DNA of 64,000 nucleotides, from the NCBI RefSeq assembly GCF_029893345.1, contig NZ_JARXVE010000003.1:620001-684000 (forward strand), read 5' to 3'. The position numbers and the translations under genes were made by a program. Positions 23,982 through 33,054 of this stretch are shown here, in pieces. The first letter of the stretch is position 1; each line of letters starts with the position of its first letter. Below the pieces are notes generated by a model. The model made no database searches. It saw only the letters and a list, made by a program, of their open reading frames with translations, and was not told the origin of the DNA. This DNA is from Mycolicibacterium frederiksbergense (lineage in GTDB: Bacteria; Actinomycetota; Actinomycetes; Mycobacteriales; Mycobacteriaceae).

Positions 23982-26842
23982 TTCGCCTCCTCCAGCATCG
24001 CTACCGCAACCGACAGGCAGCGCTGCCTGACATTCTCCCAATCCGCAGCCGCATCCGAATCAGACTTCACGAAGTCGTGTTCATCGGACGGCTGTGGGTC
24101 GGCCAGCCGGCGTACCAGCTGTGTGGCCACCCATCTGCTCTTCGGGTTCTGCCCACAGTAATACCGGTCCATGCCCGACAACACCAGAGCTGCAGTCTCG
24201 GTTTCCATCGACTCGACAAGATCAGCAAACTCTTCAAAGTCCTTGGCGCTGTTCCGGCACATGATCAGATAACTTTTCAGGCGCAGCGTCTCGGCCCCGG
24301 TCGGGATCTGCAACCGATCGCCGGTCGGCAGCTGCACATTGGTGGTCTCCACCGGGCCCAGGCGTTCCACCGGCGCGCGTTGCCCATCGGCCTCGGCCTC
24401 CAGTGCGTCCACGGCTACCGAAAGCCTGTCCCGCCACATAGTCACCGGGTGCACCCCGGGGCAGCGTTTCGGGCCGCCGGGCCGCCGGGCCGCCAGCCGG
24501 GCCGACGGTTTGCTGCACCCGCTGAACGCCAGTGGGTCGGTGACGACGACCGTCTGTGGGGCAAGGAGTTTCATCTTTGCGGCGGAACGCACCATCGTGC
24601 GCAGGTCCGATCCGCTCGGGCCCAATGCGGAGATGTCGTCGGGGATGATCACCAGATCGGTGACCTCGACCTTGGGCAAAGGCTTCTCGAAATCCACCTC
24701 GGGCAGCAGCCGGTCCAGCCAGTGCGGCAGCCACCAGTTCCACTCATCGAACATGGCCATCAGTGCCGGCACCAGGATCAGCCGCACCACCGTCGCATCC
24801 ACCGCGATGGCCACCGCGCAGGCCACCCCGAGCTGGGCCACCAGCGGCATGCCGGCAAAAGCGAAGCCGATGAACACCGCTATCATGATCAAGGCCGCGC
24901 TGGTGATGGTGCGGGCGCTGGTGCTGACTCCATAGGCGACCGCGTCACGGGTGTTGTTGGTCTGCAGGAACCGTTCCCGGATCCGGGTGAGCAAGAAGAT
25001 CTCGTAGTCCATCGACAGACCGAAGGTCATCGCCAGGACCAATGGCGGAATCGTGCTGTCCAGCGAGCTGATCTTCTCGAACCCCAACCCTTCGAACCAG
25101 CCCCACTGGAAGACCACGACCAGGCTGCCGTAGGCCGCGCCCACCGACAACACCGTCATCAGCACGCCCTTGAACGCCAAGAACACCGAGCGGATCGACA
25201 CCAGCAGCATCACGAAGGCGATCAGCGCGACGAACAGAAACACCAGCGGCTGCGTGCTCGAGACCTGGTCGTCGAAGTCTTTGATCAGTGCGGTCGGGCC
25301 ACCCACGTCGATGCGCGCATCCGGCCCGGCAGCCGGCGGCAGCTTGTCCCGCATCCAATCGATGGCCTCACGGGCGGCCATGTCCTCGGGGTCCACCGAC
25401 AGCACCGCCGACAGCAGCGCACTGGTGTTGTTGTCGGCGAACACCGGCGGCTGCACGGTCAGCACACTGGGTGCCTTGGCCATCTCCTCGCGCACCGCCT
25501 CGAGCGTGGCAGTGCCTTGAGAAGAGGACGCGCCGTCTTCGTCTTTTCCGGGGAACGTGACCAGTACCCGCACCGGGCCCAGCGCCCCGGGACCCAGCGC
25601 GTCGGCGGCAGCGTTGACCCCGCCGCGGATCTCGTGCGTCGGCTCGAACTGGCGCTGCATGCTGTTGCCCAGCTCCATGCCGAACGCCGGCGCGGCCAGG
25701 ATCAGCAGCAGGAGCGTCGCGCCCAGCGCCGAAGCCCACGGACGGCGCATCACCGCGCCCGTCCACCGGGTCCAGAACCGCGACTGGCTGGCCTCGCGTC
25801 GTGACCAGTGCAGATATGACGAACGCTTGGCGGCAGCCTTGCCGAAAGTGGCCAGCACCGCCGGGGTCAGCGTGGTGGAGGTCAGCACCGCGACCGCGAC
25901 GGCCAGGATGGCGCCGGTGGCCATCGACACCAGGACCGGGGTGTCGATGATGTAGATCCCGGTGACCGAGGCGATCACGGTGAGCCCGGACAGCGCCACG
26001 GCCAGCCCCGAGGTGGCCATCGCCGCGTCGACGGCGTCGGCCGGGTCCCTGCCCGCCCGCAGTTCCTCCCGGAACCGCATCAGGATGAACAGCGAATAGT
26101 CGATGGCCAGCGCGATGCCGAACATCGACACCGTCGAGGTGACGAACACGCTCATCTGCGTGTACATCGACAGCAGATAGACCAGTCCCATGGTCACCAC
26201 GACCGTGCAGATGCCGAGCACCAGCGGCAGGGCGGCGGCGGCCAGCGATCCGAACACCGCGAGCAGCACGATCAACACGATCGGCAGGTTCCACTTCTCG
26301 GCCTGCGCGATGTCGTGTTTGGTGGCCTGCGTGGCGGCCGCCCCGAGCGCGCCCTGCCCGATGACGTAGAACTTGACCTTGCCGTTGTCGCTCAGGCCCG
26401 GCTCATCGCCGTTCACACCGACCTTCTGCCGGAGCTGTTTGGCGACGTCCACCGCACCCGAGTTGTTGAAGTCCAACTGCAGGGTGATGACGTAGGGCCG
26501 GTCCGGCTGCGGGGAGGGCTGCTGCGGATTCGGCAGGACCTTGACGCTGGGCACCTCGGTCGCGATCTTCTCCAGCCGCACCACCGCGGCGTTCATATCC
26601 TCGAACGACGCATCCGCGCGCGGGGCCGCGACCAGGGCCAGCGGGGACGCGCCCTGGTCCGGGAAGTGATCCTCGAGCTGGCGCTGGACATGCAGCGACT
26701 GCGAACCCTCGACGTCGAAACCGCCGCCGGTCAGATTCGACGACTGGTTGAGCGCGAGGTAGATCGAGGGCACCAGCAGCAACAACCACGTCGCGAAGAC
26801 CGCCCAGCGGAATCTGCGCAGGTAGCTGCTCAAGCGCATCAT
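23978..26842 (-). CDS. mmpL11: RND-type lipid transporter MmpL11
   Basis: The 954-residue protein has the MmpL layout: membrane helix 1 near residue 15, a first periplasmic domain, helices 2-6, a loop with HWSRREASQSRFW, a second periplasmic domain, helices 8-12 and a cytosolic tail of about 190 residues. Proton-relay residues are visible in GIALAIDYSLF and FGLSMDYEIF. In mycobacteria MmpL11 exports monomeromycolyl diacylglycerol and mycolate wax esters and has been tied to haem uptake. It is the ortholog of Rv0202c and lies divergent from the haem-binding secreted proteins. Its stop is coupled to the next gene. Confidence 0.94.
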   Translation of the reverse strand: MMRLSSYLRRFRWAVFATWLLLLVPSIYLALNQSSNLTGGGFDVEGSQSLHVQRQLEDHFPDQGASPLALVAAPRADASFEDMNAAVVRLEKIATEVPSVKVLPNPQQPSPQPDRPYVITLQLDFNNSGAVDVAKQLRQKVGVNGDEPGLSDNGKVKFYVIGQGALGAAATQATKHDIAQAEKWNLPIVLIVLLAVFGSLAAAALPLVLGICTVVVTMGLVYLLSMYTQMSVFVTSTVSMFGIALAIDYSLFILMRFREELRAGRDPADAVDAAMATSGLAVALSGLTVIASVTGIYIIDTPVLVSMATGAILAVAVAVLTSTTLTPAVLATFGKAAAKRSSYLHWSRREASQSRFWTRWTGAVMRRPWASALGATLLLLILAAPAFGMELGNSMQRQFEPTHEIRGGVNAAADALGPGALGPVRVLVTFPGKDEDGASSSQGTATLEAVREEMAKAPSVLTVQPPVFADNNTSALLSAVLSVDPEDMAAREAIDWMRDKLPPAAGPDARIDVGGPTALIKDFDDQVSSTQPLVFLFVALIAFVMLLVSIRSVFLAFKGVLMTVLSVGAAYGSLVVVFQWGWFEGLGFEKISSLDSTIPPLVLAMTFGLSMDYEIFLLTRIRERFLQTNNTRDAVAYGVSTSARTITSAALIMIAVFIGFAFAGMPLVAQLGVACAVAIAVDATVVRLILVPALMAMFDEWNWWLPHWLDRLLPEVDFEKPLPKVEVTDLVIIPDDISALGPSGSDLRTMVRSAAKMKLLAPQTVVVTDPLAFSGCSKPSARLAARRPGGPKRCPGVHPVTMWRDRLSVAVDALEAEADGQRAPVERLGPVETTNVQLPTGDRLQIPTGAETLRLKSYLIMCRNSAKDFEEFADLVESMETETAALVLSGMDRYYCGQNPKSRWVATQLVRRLADPQPSDEHDFVKSDSDAAADWENVRQRCLSVAVAMLEEAK

Positions 26843-27088
26843 GAACTGCTGGATGCGTGGTCCCCGCTTTCTTCCCCCAGGTGTGGCTGGGCGTTTCCTG
26901 GCCTGGTTGAGCCAGAGCGTACCCCGAGTGGAGTAACGTGGCTCGGCCTCTTCTGGTTCTGAGATCGCTCCGAGACATTCGTAGCGTTACCTGTGTGCCG
27001 CTAACGCGACGGCGCCGACCGGCGACATAACGGGGGAGATGACCCCGGCTGGCTGTGCGCCGGGATCCGCACGCCGAAGGAGTTCTCC

Positions 27089-27643
27089 ATGCAACCGACC
27101 AACGGTGGCCTGCGCCGCAGCCTTGCCGTCGCCTTCGCGGTGACCGCAGCCGGGGGTACGGCGGTGGCCGCCCTCATGGTCCCGGCCGCGACCGCCGCGA
27201 CCGATCCGTGCGCGGCCAGTGAGGTCGCACGCACCGTCGGCAGGGTGGCCACCAACATTGGCGGCTACCTCGACGCCCACCCCCAGACCAACCAGGCCCT
27301 GACCACCATCAGCCAGCAGCAGGGTGGCCCCCAGTCGCTCGGCGCGCTCAAGACCTATTTCGACGCCAACCCGGAGGCCGCGAAGGATATCCAGCAGTTG
27401 CAGCAGCCGCTGACCAATCTGGGGACCCGGTGCAAGCTGCCGGTCAGCCTTCCCCAACTGATGGGTCTGATGCAGGCCACTCAACCGGGCGGCGCGGCCA
27501 CCGGAGGTTTGCCGGCGGGGCTGCCGTCGGCGCAGACCGTGGGGGTGCCCGGTGTTGCGGTACCGGCGCAATCCTCGCCGGTGGCGGTGGTGGCGCCGGG
27601 CTCCGGTCCACTTCCGGGGCCTGCCAGCACCGCGACCCGATAG
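27089..27643 (+). CDS. secreted haem-binding protein family (Rv0203-like, with C-terminal extension)
   Basis: The 184-residue protein has a signal peptide of about 36 residues ending in ATAA. The mature part has a small helical core bracketed by two cysteines (DPCAASE and GTRCKLP), as in the haemophore-related family of Rv0203. After the core follow about 65 residues rich in Gly, Pro, Ala and Val, absent from the short paralog next door. A GAAGGAG site precedes the ATG. It is divergent from mmpL11. Haem binding is inferred from the family; the Rv0203 ligand residues were not verified here. Confidence 0.72.
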   Translation: MQPTNGGLRRSLAVAFAVTAAGGTAVAALMVPAATAATDPCAASEVARTVGRVATNIGGYLDAHPQTNQALTTISQQQGGPQSLGALKTYFDANPEAAKDIQQLQQPLTNLGTRCKLPVSLPQLMGLMQATQPGGAATGGLPAGLPSAQTVGVPGVAVPAQSSPVAVVAPGSGPLPGPASTATR

Positions 27644-27812
27644 TCCGGCCCGCGGCGTGCCGCCCAAGGCGATGCCGCTGAACTGCGGGTTCATCGGCCG
27701 AGCCAATTGGTTGCGCGCAAGGCAGGAAACTCGTCACAGATTCTGCTTAGCTTTCCTGAGCCGATAACCGTTTGGGGTTACGGCTTTCCCCATCCGATGA
27801 AGGAGCTTGACC

Positions 27813-28196
27813 ATGTTGCTCTCGGCCCGAAATGCGCGGCGCGTGGTAGCTGGCGTGGCCGGCGCCGGCGCTGTCGCCGGTGCGATGCTGTTCGGCGCCA
27901 TCCCGTCGGCGCTGGCCGACGAACCGGCGAACAACCCGCCCAACTGCACCGCAGCCGACTTGGCCGGCGTGGCCTCCGGGGTGTCGGCATCGACCTCGGC
28001 CTACCTGTTCACCCATCCCGACGTGAACAACTTCTTCACCAGCCTGGAAGGCCTGCCCCGCGAAGAGGTCCGCACCAAGGTGCACGACTACCTTGAGGCG
28101 AACCCGCAGACCAAGGCCGAGCTGACCGGCGTTCGCCAGCCGCTGGTGGACCTGAAGAACCGTTGCGGTAGCGCTCCGGCACCTGCCATCCCGTAG
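27813..28196 (+). CDS. secreted haem-binding protein, Rv0203-like
   Basis: The 127-residue product starts at ATG 27813, seven nt after GGAG; an in-frame TTG six nt earlier is less well placed. A signal peptide of about 32 residues ends in ALA, followed by [19 protein letters not shown]. Two cysteines (PPNCTAAD and KNRCGSAP) bracket the helical core that includes [15 protein letters not shown]. Length and features match Rv0203, the extracellular haem carrier proposed to pass haem to MmpL3/MmpL11. It is a paralog of the preceding gene. Function is inferred from family and position. Confidence 0.78.
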   Translation: MLLSARNARRVVAGVAGAGAVAGAMLFGAIPSALADEPANNPPNCTAADLAGVASGVSASTSAYLFTHPDVNNFFTSLEGLPREEVRTKVHDYLEANPQTKAELTGVRQPLVDLKNRCGSAPAPAIP

Positions 28197-28267
28197 CCGT
28201 AGGTGCGGGTGGATTGCGAATAGATACAGCCCCCGCCAGCGGCGACGGACCAGCCACGGCCGAGAGC

Positions 28268-28954
28268 GTGAATCGCACCGTGCTGATGGTCGACGACGAC
28301 CCGGATGTTCGTACCTCGGTTGCCCGCGGATTGCGGCATTCGGGGTTCGACGTCCGGGTCGCGGCGTCCGGCAAGGAGGCGCTGCGCCTGCTGTCCAGTG
28401 AGTCGCACGACGCATTGGTCCTGGATGTTCAGATGCCGGAGCTCGATGGTGTCGCCGTGGTCACCGCGTTGCGGGCGTTGGGCAACGAGATACCGATCTG
28501 CGTTCTCTCGGCGCGCGACACGGTCAACGATCGCATCGCCGGACTGGAAGCCGGCGCGGACGACTATCTGACCAAACCGTTCGACCTCGGCGAGCTGGTG
28601 GCCCGGCTGAACGCCCTGTTGCGCCGGACCGGCCAGGCCGAGCGTCCGCCGGACACCATGACCGTCGGGCGATTGACCATCGACACCGCCCGTCGTCTGG
28701 TTTTCGTCGACAGCGAGCGCATCGAGCTGACCAAGCGGGAGTTCGATCTGCTGGCCGTGCTGGCCGAGAACGCCGGTGTGGTGCTGTCCCGGCAGCGGCT
28801 GCTCGAGCTGGTCTGGGGTTACGACTTCGACGTGGACACGAATGTGGCCGACGTCTTCATCTCCTATCTGCGGCGCAAGCTCGAGCGTGACAACGTGCCC
28901 CGGGTCATCCACACCGTCCGCGGGATCGGGTACGTATTGCGCGAAGAGCCGTGA
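28268..28954 (+). CDS. OmpR-family response regulator (PrrA-like)
   Basis: The 228-residue protein begins with a receiver domain: acidic pocket VDDDPD near residue 8, phosphorylated aspartate 53 in [12 protein letters not shown] and lysine in YLTKPFDL. A winged-helix output domain follows, with [18 protein letters not shown] and [12 protein letters not shown]. It closely resembles PrrA (Rv0903c) in both domains. The GTG at 28268 is chosen because it puts the receiver at the usual distance; an upstream TTG at 28214 is possible. The kinase gene follows 14 nt later. Confidence 0.9.
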   Translation: MNRTVLMVDDDPDVRTSVARGLRHSGFDVRVAASGKEALRLLSSESHDALVLDVQMPELDGVAVVTALRALGNEIPICVLSARDTVNDRIAGLEAGADDYLTKPFDLGELVARLNALLRRTGQAERPPDTMTVGRLTIDTARRLVFVDSERIELTKREFDLLAVLAENAGVVLSRQRLLELVWGYDFDVDTNVADVFISYLRRKLERDNVPRVIHTVRGIGYVLREEP

Positions 28955-28968
28955 GGATCGAGCCCTAG

Positions 28969-30309
28969 GTGCGGCCGTTCCGGTACTTCCGCTCCGCCTC
29001 GCTGCGCACCAGGGTGGCGATCGCCTCGGCGCTGGCGGCGTCGGCGGTGGTGGCGGGGTTCACCATCCTGACCTCAGTGGTGTTGGCCAGCAACGACTCT
29101 GCGCAACTGGACCGCCGGCTCGATTCGATCGTCGATGCCAGCATCAACCCCGAACATCTGCAGGATCCGCGCCGCGGGGTGCTGACCACGGGCCGGTCGC
29201 GTTCCACCGGGCAGGTTGTGTTCCAGCGGGGCTTTCAACTGCCCACCTTGCCGCCGGGCACCGAGACCGTCGAGGTCAACGGCGTCAGCTACCGGGTGCG
29301 CACCGTCCACATGGATGATCACGGCGGTGTGCTGATGTCGATTGGTATTCGTGCCGACAGTATCTTGTTGAGCGCCAACAGAATTCCGATGTACATCGCG
29401 GTCGGCGTGGGGACCGTGCTGGTGGCCGGGAGCATGGGCTGGCTGCTGGCCGGGCCGGCCATCCGACCGCTGCGTAGGCTCACCGAACACACTTCCAACC
29501 TGGGCAGTGGCACCGAGGCGATGCCGGAAGTGCGCGGGGTCCGGGAGGCTGAAGAGCTGTCCGAAGCGATGGCCGGCATGCTGACCCGGATTGCCGCCGC
29601 ACAGCGCGCCACCACCAATTCGCTTCAGGCCGCACAGGATTTCGCCGCCAACGCCGCGCACGAACTGCGGACCCCGCTCACCGCGATGCGCGCCGACCTG
29701 GACACCCTGCGGATCCACCAGCTGCCCGAAGAAGAACGCGACGAAGTGATTGCCGACCTGTGCCGGGCCCAGCGTCGGGTGGAGGGCATCATCACCGCCC
29801 TGGGGCAACTCGCCTCGGGGCAACTGGCCCAGGCCGAGGACCGTGAGCTGATCGACATCACCGACCTGCTCGACCGGGTCGCCAGGGAGAACACCCGCCC
29901 CGGCGGCCCCGTGCATATCGACGTGGTGGTTGCCGACGACGTGGGCGCCGTCCTGGGTTGGCCCGGCGGCCTGCGCATCGCGGTGGACAACCTGGTGCGC
30001 AACGCGATCACCCACGGCGAGGCAACCCGGATCGTGCTGACCGCCCACCGCAGCAGTCAGATGCTCACGGTCATCGTCGACGACAACGGGCGCGGGCTGC
30101 CGGTCGAGGAACAGCAGACCGTGTTGGGCCGGTTCCGTCGGGGCGGCACGGCGGTCGCGGCCGGTTCCGGGCTGGGCCTGGCGCTGGTGGCGCAACAGGC
30201 CGAGTTGCACGGCGGCGAGATCCGGTTGTCCGACGGGCCACTCGGCGGGTTGCGGGCCACCCTGTCACTGGCGACATCGCCGGAGGATGATCCCGGTCAG
30301 GTCGATTGA
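28969..30309 (+). CDS. sensor histidine kinase (PrrB-like)
   Basis: The 446-residue membrane kinase starts with GTG. It has a membrane helix at about residues 16-40, an extracytoplasmic domain of about 100 residues, a second helix near 143-165, a HAMP segment, the H-box FAANAAHELRTPLTAMR with phosphorylatable His231, and an ATPase domain with DNLVRNAITHG, DDNGRGLP and GSGLGLALV. It is paired with the preceding regulator and resembles PrrB. The last four codons lie in a short tandem duplication shared with the convergent gene. The signal is unknown. Confidence 0.92.
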   Translation: MRPFRYFRSASLRTRVAIASALAASAVVAGFTILTSVVLASNDSAQLDRRLDSIVDASINPEHLQDPRRGVLTTGRSRSTGQVVFQRGFQLPTLPPGTETVEVNGVSYRVRTVHMDDHGGVLMSIGIRADSILLSANRIPMYIAVGVGTVLVAGSMGWLLAGPAIRPLRRLTEHTSNLGSGTEAMPEVRGVREAEELSEAMAGMLTRIAAAQRATTNSLQAAQDFAANAAHELRTPLTAMRADLDTLRIHQLPEEERDEVIADLCRAQRRVEGIITALGQLASGQLAQAEDRELIDITDLLDRVARENTRPGGPVHIDVVVADDVGAVLGWPGGLRIAVDNLVRNAITHGEATRIVLTAHRSSQMLTVIVDDNGRGLPVEEQQTVLGRFRRGGTAVAAGSGLGLALVAQQAELHGGEIRLSDGPLGGLRATLSLATSPEDDPGQVD

Positions 30310-30379
30310 GCGCGCCACGCTGTGGCCAGGAGCGCCGCGCTCAGGTTGTTTTAGCGCGCCGCGCTGTTGCCAGCAGCGC
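30297..30379. repeat. imperfect 44-bp-period tandem duplication at a convergent gene junction
   Basis: Unit 1 (30297-30335) and unit 2 (30341-30379) align without gaps over 39 nt with six differences (TCAGGTCGATTGAGCGCGCC against TCAGGTTGTTTTAGCGCGCC at their starts). Unit 1 holds the kinase stop codon; unit 2 encodes the last 12 codons and stop of the minus-strand DUF3054 gene. Read on the minus strand, both units encode similar peptides, ALLATARRAKTT and ALLATAWRAQST, each followed by TGA. Confidence 0.8.
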
Positions 30380-30706
30380 ACGCCAGCCCAGCAGCAGCAC
30401 CCCGGTGGTCAGGGACGCGACCACGATGAAACTGCCCGCCACTCCGGCCGAGGTCAGCTTGCGCAGCACCATGCCGATCGCCACGGTGCACACCCACACT
30501 GCGATCCCGGTGGGCGCCAACGACGTCGGTCGCCGCCAGCCGCGCGAGAGCAGCCACCCCACCAGGGTGCCGGTCAGAAACGGCCACGCCGTCTCGGCTA
30601 CCCCGGCTACGGTCAGCCCCTCGGCGTGGCTGCGCCGCCCAATGGTGCAGAACACCACGACGCAGATCAGGTCGGTCAGCAGCGCGAGTGCGCTAGCTCT
30701 TCGCAT
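30341..30706 (-). CDS. DUF3054 membrane protein
   Basis: The 121-residue protein has four predicted membrane helices and the DUF3054 pattern: LLTDLICVVVFCTIGRRSHAEG, AWPFLTGTLVGWLLSRGW, TGIAVWVCTVAIGMVLR and GSFIVVASLTTGVLLLGWR. No function is known for the family, which is common in actinobacteria. Its start lies inside the 3' end of the M23-like gene (14-nt overlap), so the two genes are probably co-transcribed. Confidence 0.88.
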   Translation of the reverse strand: MRRASALALLTDLICVVVFCTIGRRSHAEGLTVAGVAETAWPFLTGTLVGWLLSRGWRRPTSLAPTGIAVWVCTVAIGMVLRKLTSAGVAGSFIVVASLTTGVLLLGWRALLATARRAKTT

Positions 30707-31898
30707 AGGTCATCACATCCAGTACCAGTGGGCTGACGTCGGATTGGTCGCGTACGGCGAAGCCCGGTTGTCGTGCGGCCGGCCTGCCTTCGAGTAACGC
30801 GTCGGCGGCCTCCAGTGAGGTTAGCCGAGAATCCAGCCGGAACGATTTCAAGACAAATGGTAAGCCATTGGACGCCAACGGATCCGGACCGTCCATCAGA
30901 TGGAAGTGCAGGTGCGGTGCATCGGAGTTGCCGGAGTTGCCCAGGGCGCCGATGACCTGCCCGGTGCTGAGCTGATCACCCGGCTTGACCTTGATGCTGT
31001 TCGGTTGCAGGTGGGCGTAGAAGGCGTAGTTGCCATTGCCGATGTCCTGCACGATGTGATTGCCGCCGTACTGCTGCAAGTCGAGTCCGCTCGGTGTGAC
31101 GCCGGGGACCTGCTCGGGCTGGCCGTCGAACACCGTCACCACCCGACCGTCGGCCACCGCGTGGATGTCCGCACCGAAGTACGGGTAGCTCTCCACCTTG
31201 GCGCGATCCCCGGAGAACAGTCGTCCATCGGGGCCGAGCTGTACATAGTCGATGGCGAATCGTTCTGCTGCCCAAAGTTTTCCGTTGATCGGATTGATCG
31301 CCATCCGGTGTGGTGTCATATCGCAGCAGCTGTTGATGTCCAACCAGTTCTCGCCGGAGAGCGGGGGTGAGATGGACGCCGGTGCGCGGGTCTGCACCGA
31401 AACCGGTGCCACCGACTCGGTCAGGCTCGGCGGGATGAGCGGTGGCATCGGTTTGGCCACGGTGATCCCGAGTTCATGGGTGAGTTCGGTGGGCACCTGC
31501 GACGGAGTGTCGGCGACCACATCGAGCCACACATACGCGCTCTGCCCGGGGCCCAGCACGTTGGCGCCGGTGGCGGTGTCGCCCATCAACCGCGTCCAGT
31601 ACTTGAGGTTGTCCCCGGACAGGGTGAGCAGCTTGCGATCTCCGGTCATGGCGCTCAGCGAGTTGAGTGTGACGTTTCCCGACGAGGCGTTGGTCAGCAG
31701 CAACTCATACGCCAGATGGGTGCGGCCATCGGTGGCCGCCACCGGGATGGGTTCTGCCAGAACCGATCCGACCACCGGTGTGGCCCTCGGCGGAGGGGCG
31801 GTGGTCGTGCTGGACTCCGACTGTGGAGCCTGCGCCGAGGAACACCCGGCCAACGCCAGCACAAGTAGTGCGGGCAGGGACGAGTAGCGGATCCGCAT
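30693..31898 (-). CDS. lipoprotein with M23 (LytM-type) peptidase domain
   Basis: The 401-residue protein has a lipoprotein signal peptide, LLVLALAGCSSA, with the lipobox cysteine at about residue 19. The C-terminal third is an M23 domain with YFGADIHAVADGRVV, NGNYAFYAHLQPNSI and APHLHFHLMDG. M23 enzymes cleave peptide cross-bridges in cell walls. In the first zinc motif, normally HxGxD, the histidine is replaced by tyrosine (YFGAD), while the aspartate and the HLHFH ligands remain. It may be a weak or non-catalytic regulator of wall hydrolases. About 200 residues of unassigned N-terminal domain precede the M23 part. Confidence 0.8.
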   Translation of the reverse strand: MRIRYSSLPALLVLALAGCSSAQAPQSESSTTTAPPPRATPVVGSVLAEPIPVAATDGRTHLAYELLLTNASSGNVTLNSLSAMTGDRKLLTLSGDNLKYWTRLMGDTATGANVLGPGQSAYVWLDVVADTPSQVPTELTHELGITVAKPMPPLIPPSLTESVAPVSVQTRAPASISPPLSGENWLDINSCCDMTPHRMAINPINGKLWAAERFAIDYVQLGPDGRLFSGDRAKVESYPYFGADIHAVADGRVVTVFDGQPEQVPGVTPSGLDLQQYGGNHIVQDIGNGNYAFYAHLQPNSIKVKPGDQLSTGQVIGALGNSGNSDAPHLHFHLMDGPDPLASNGLPFVLKSFRLDSRLTSLEAADALLEGRPAARQPGFAVRDQSDVSPLVLDVMTYAKS

Positions 31899-31907
31899 GG
31901 ACGACTC

Positions 31908-32981
31908 CTAGGGCTCGGGTTCGGGGTTCGTGGACGCGTCGGGGTCGAGGTCTTTTTCGGTACGGAACATGAAGAAGAACACCACCCAGCCGATCGTGGA
32001 GATGAAGATCCAGCTGACCAGCCGGTAGATCAGCATCGCCGAGATGGCCGACGCCAGAGTCATACCGGAGGACACCAGCCCGGGCACCAGCACCGCCTCG
32101 ACCACCAGCAGACCGCCGGGCATCAGCGGGATCGATCCCACCGCACGCGCGGCGGCGTAGGCGACGGTGACCCCGGCCAGCGACGGATGCCCGCCCGCGG
32201 CATAGCAGGCGAACGCCAGGCAGGCCACGTCGGCGATCCAGTTGAACATCGACCAGCTGAACGCCACCGTGAGGTCTCGGCGCCGCAGGCTGACCGACTC
32301 CAGCTGCTGCAGGATCTCGCGCCATTTGGCCAGTCCGGTGGTGGCGGGCTTGCCGCGCACCGAGTTCACCCACGCCAGCACCTTGGCGCCGATACCGTCG
32401 ATCAGCTCCGGCCTGGTGGCCACGGCCTGGGCCAGTAACACGATCGCCAGGAACGCGCCGAGCGAAAAGATAAGCGACAGGGGGTTTTTGCTGGCCCCCA
32501 GCATCAACGCCCCGCCGAGGCCGAGCAGGGCCAGACCCACGATCTGCAATGCCCCCGACATCACCAACTGCCAGGAGGCGACCAGCGGTGAGGCGCCCCA
32601 GATGCGTTGTTGGCGGTAGACGAACGTGGCCGACAGGACCGGGCCGCCGGGCATGGTCGTCGACAGTGCGTTGCCGGCGTAAAAGGCTGCCTCCGAACGC
32701 CACTGCCTGATCGGCACCCCCGCCGAGCGCAGCAGCGTCCGCTGGATCTGGGCGAAGCTGTGCATGGAGGCCATCGCGGCGACCACCGACGCCAGCACCC
32801 ACCACCAGTTCGCCGACAGCAGGCTTCGCCACGCCTTCGCCAGCTGATCCCAGACCAAGGTCAATTCGACGGCCAGCACTGTCACCGCGAGTGCGATGAC
32901 CACCCACCGCACCCACCAGTACTTGCCGCGAGTGGAGCCGGTATTGTCCCGGGCCGTGCCGGCCGGCGCGTCCTGTGACAC
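31908..32981 (-). CDS. UPF0104/lysylphosphatidylglycerol-synthase-type membrane protein (Rv0204c-like)
   Basis: The 357-residue integral membrane protein has about eight helices. It carries the pattern of the LPG synthase membrane domain: NALSTTMPGGPVLSATFVY, AYAAARAVGSIPLMPGGLLVVE and a terminal ISTIGWVVFFFMF. The N-terminal cytosolic tail contains polar residues only. It lacks the aminoacyl-transferase domain of MprF proteins, so it may act as a flippase-type membrane part. It is the positional equivalent of Rv0204c, divergent from the AI-2E-type transporter gene by 73 nt. Confidence 0.82.
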   Translation of the reverse strand: MSQDAPAGTARDNTGSTRGKYWWVRWVVIALAVTVLAVELTLVWDQLAKAWRSLLSANWWWVLASVVAAMASMHSFAQIQRTLLRSAGVPIRQWRSEAAFYAGNALSTTMPGGPVLSATFVYRQQRIWGASPLVASWQLVMSGALQIVGLALLGLGGALMLGASKNPLSLIFSLGAFLAIVLLAQAVATRPELIDGIGAKVLAWVNSVRGKPATTGLAKWREILQQLESVSLRRRDLTVAFSWSMFNWIADVACLAFACYAAGGHPSLAGVTVAYAAARAVGSIPLMPGGLLVVEAVLVPGLVSSGMTLASAISAMLIYRLVSWIFISTIGWVVFFFMFRTEKDLDPDASTNPEPEP

Positions 32982-33042
32982 GCCCTACAGGGTAACCGTG
33001 CAGGTCGCGCTGGCATCGCCGGTTGCGTGGGCGCGCCGCAGT

Positions 33043-33048
33043 TAGGCT
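33043..33048 (+). promoter_or_regulatory. candidate -10 box of the AI-2E transporter gene, leaderless
   Basis: TAGGCT ends 6 nt before the ATG at 33055 and no ribosome site is present, which suggests transcription starts at the first base of the coding sequence. Confidence 0.5.
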
Positions 33049-33054
33049 ACCGGC

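Noticed and set aside
24077..25804. 575-codon plus-strand frame opposite mmpL11
   Set aside because: Shadow of a certain gene; the product is rich in Arg, His and Gln with no family resemblance.
26919..26935. RicR-like sequence TACCCCGAGTGGAGTA upstream of mmpL11
   Set aside because: The right half reads GGAGTA rather than GGGTA, so the palindrome is broken; treated as chance similarity.
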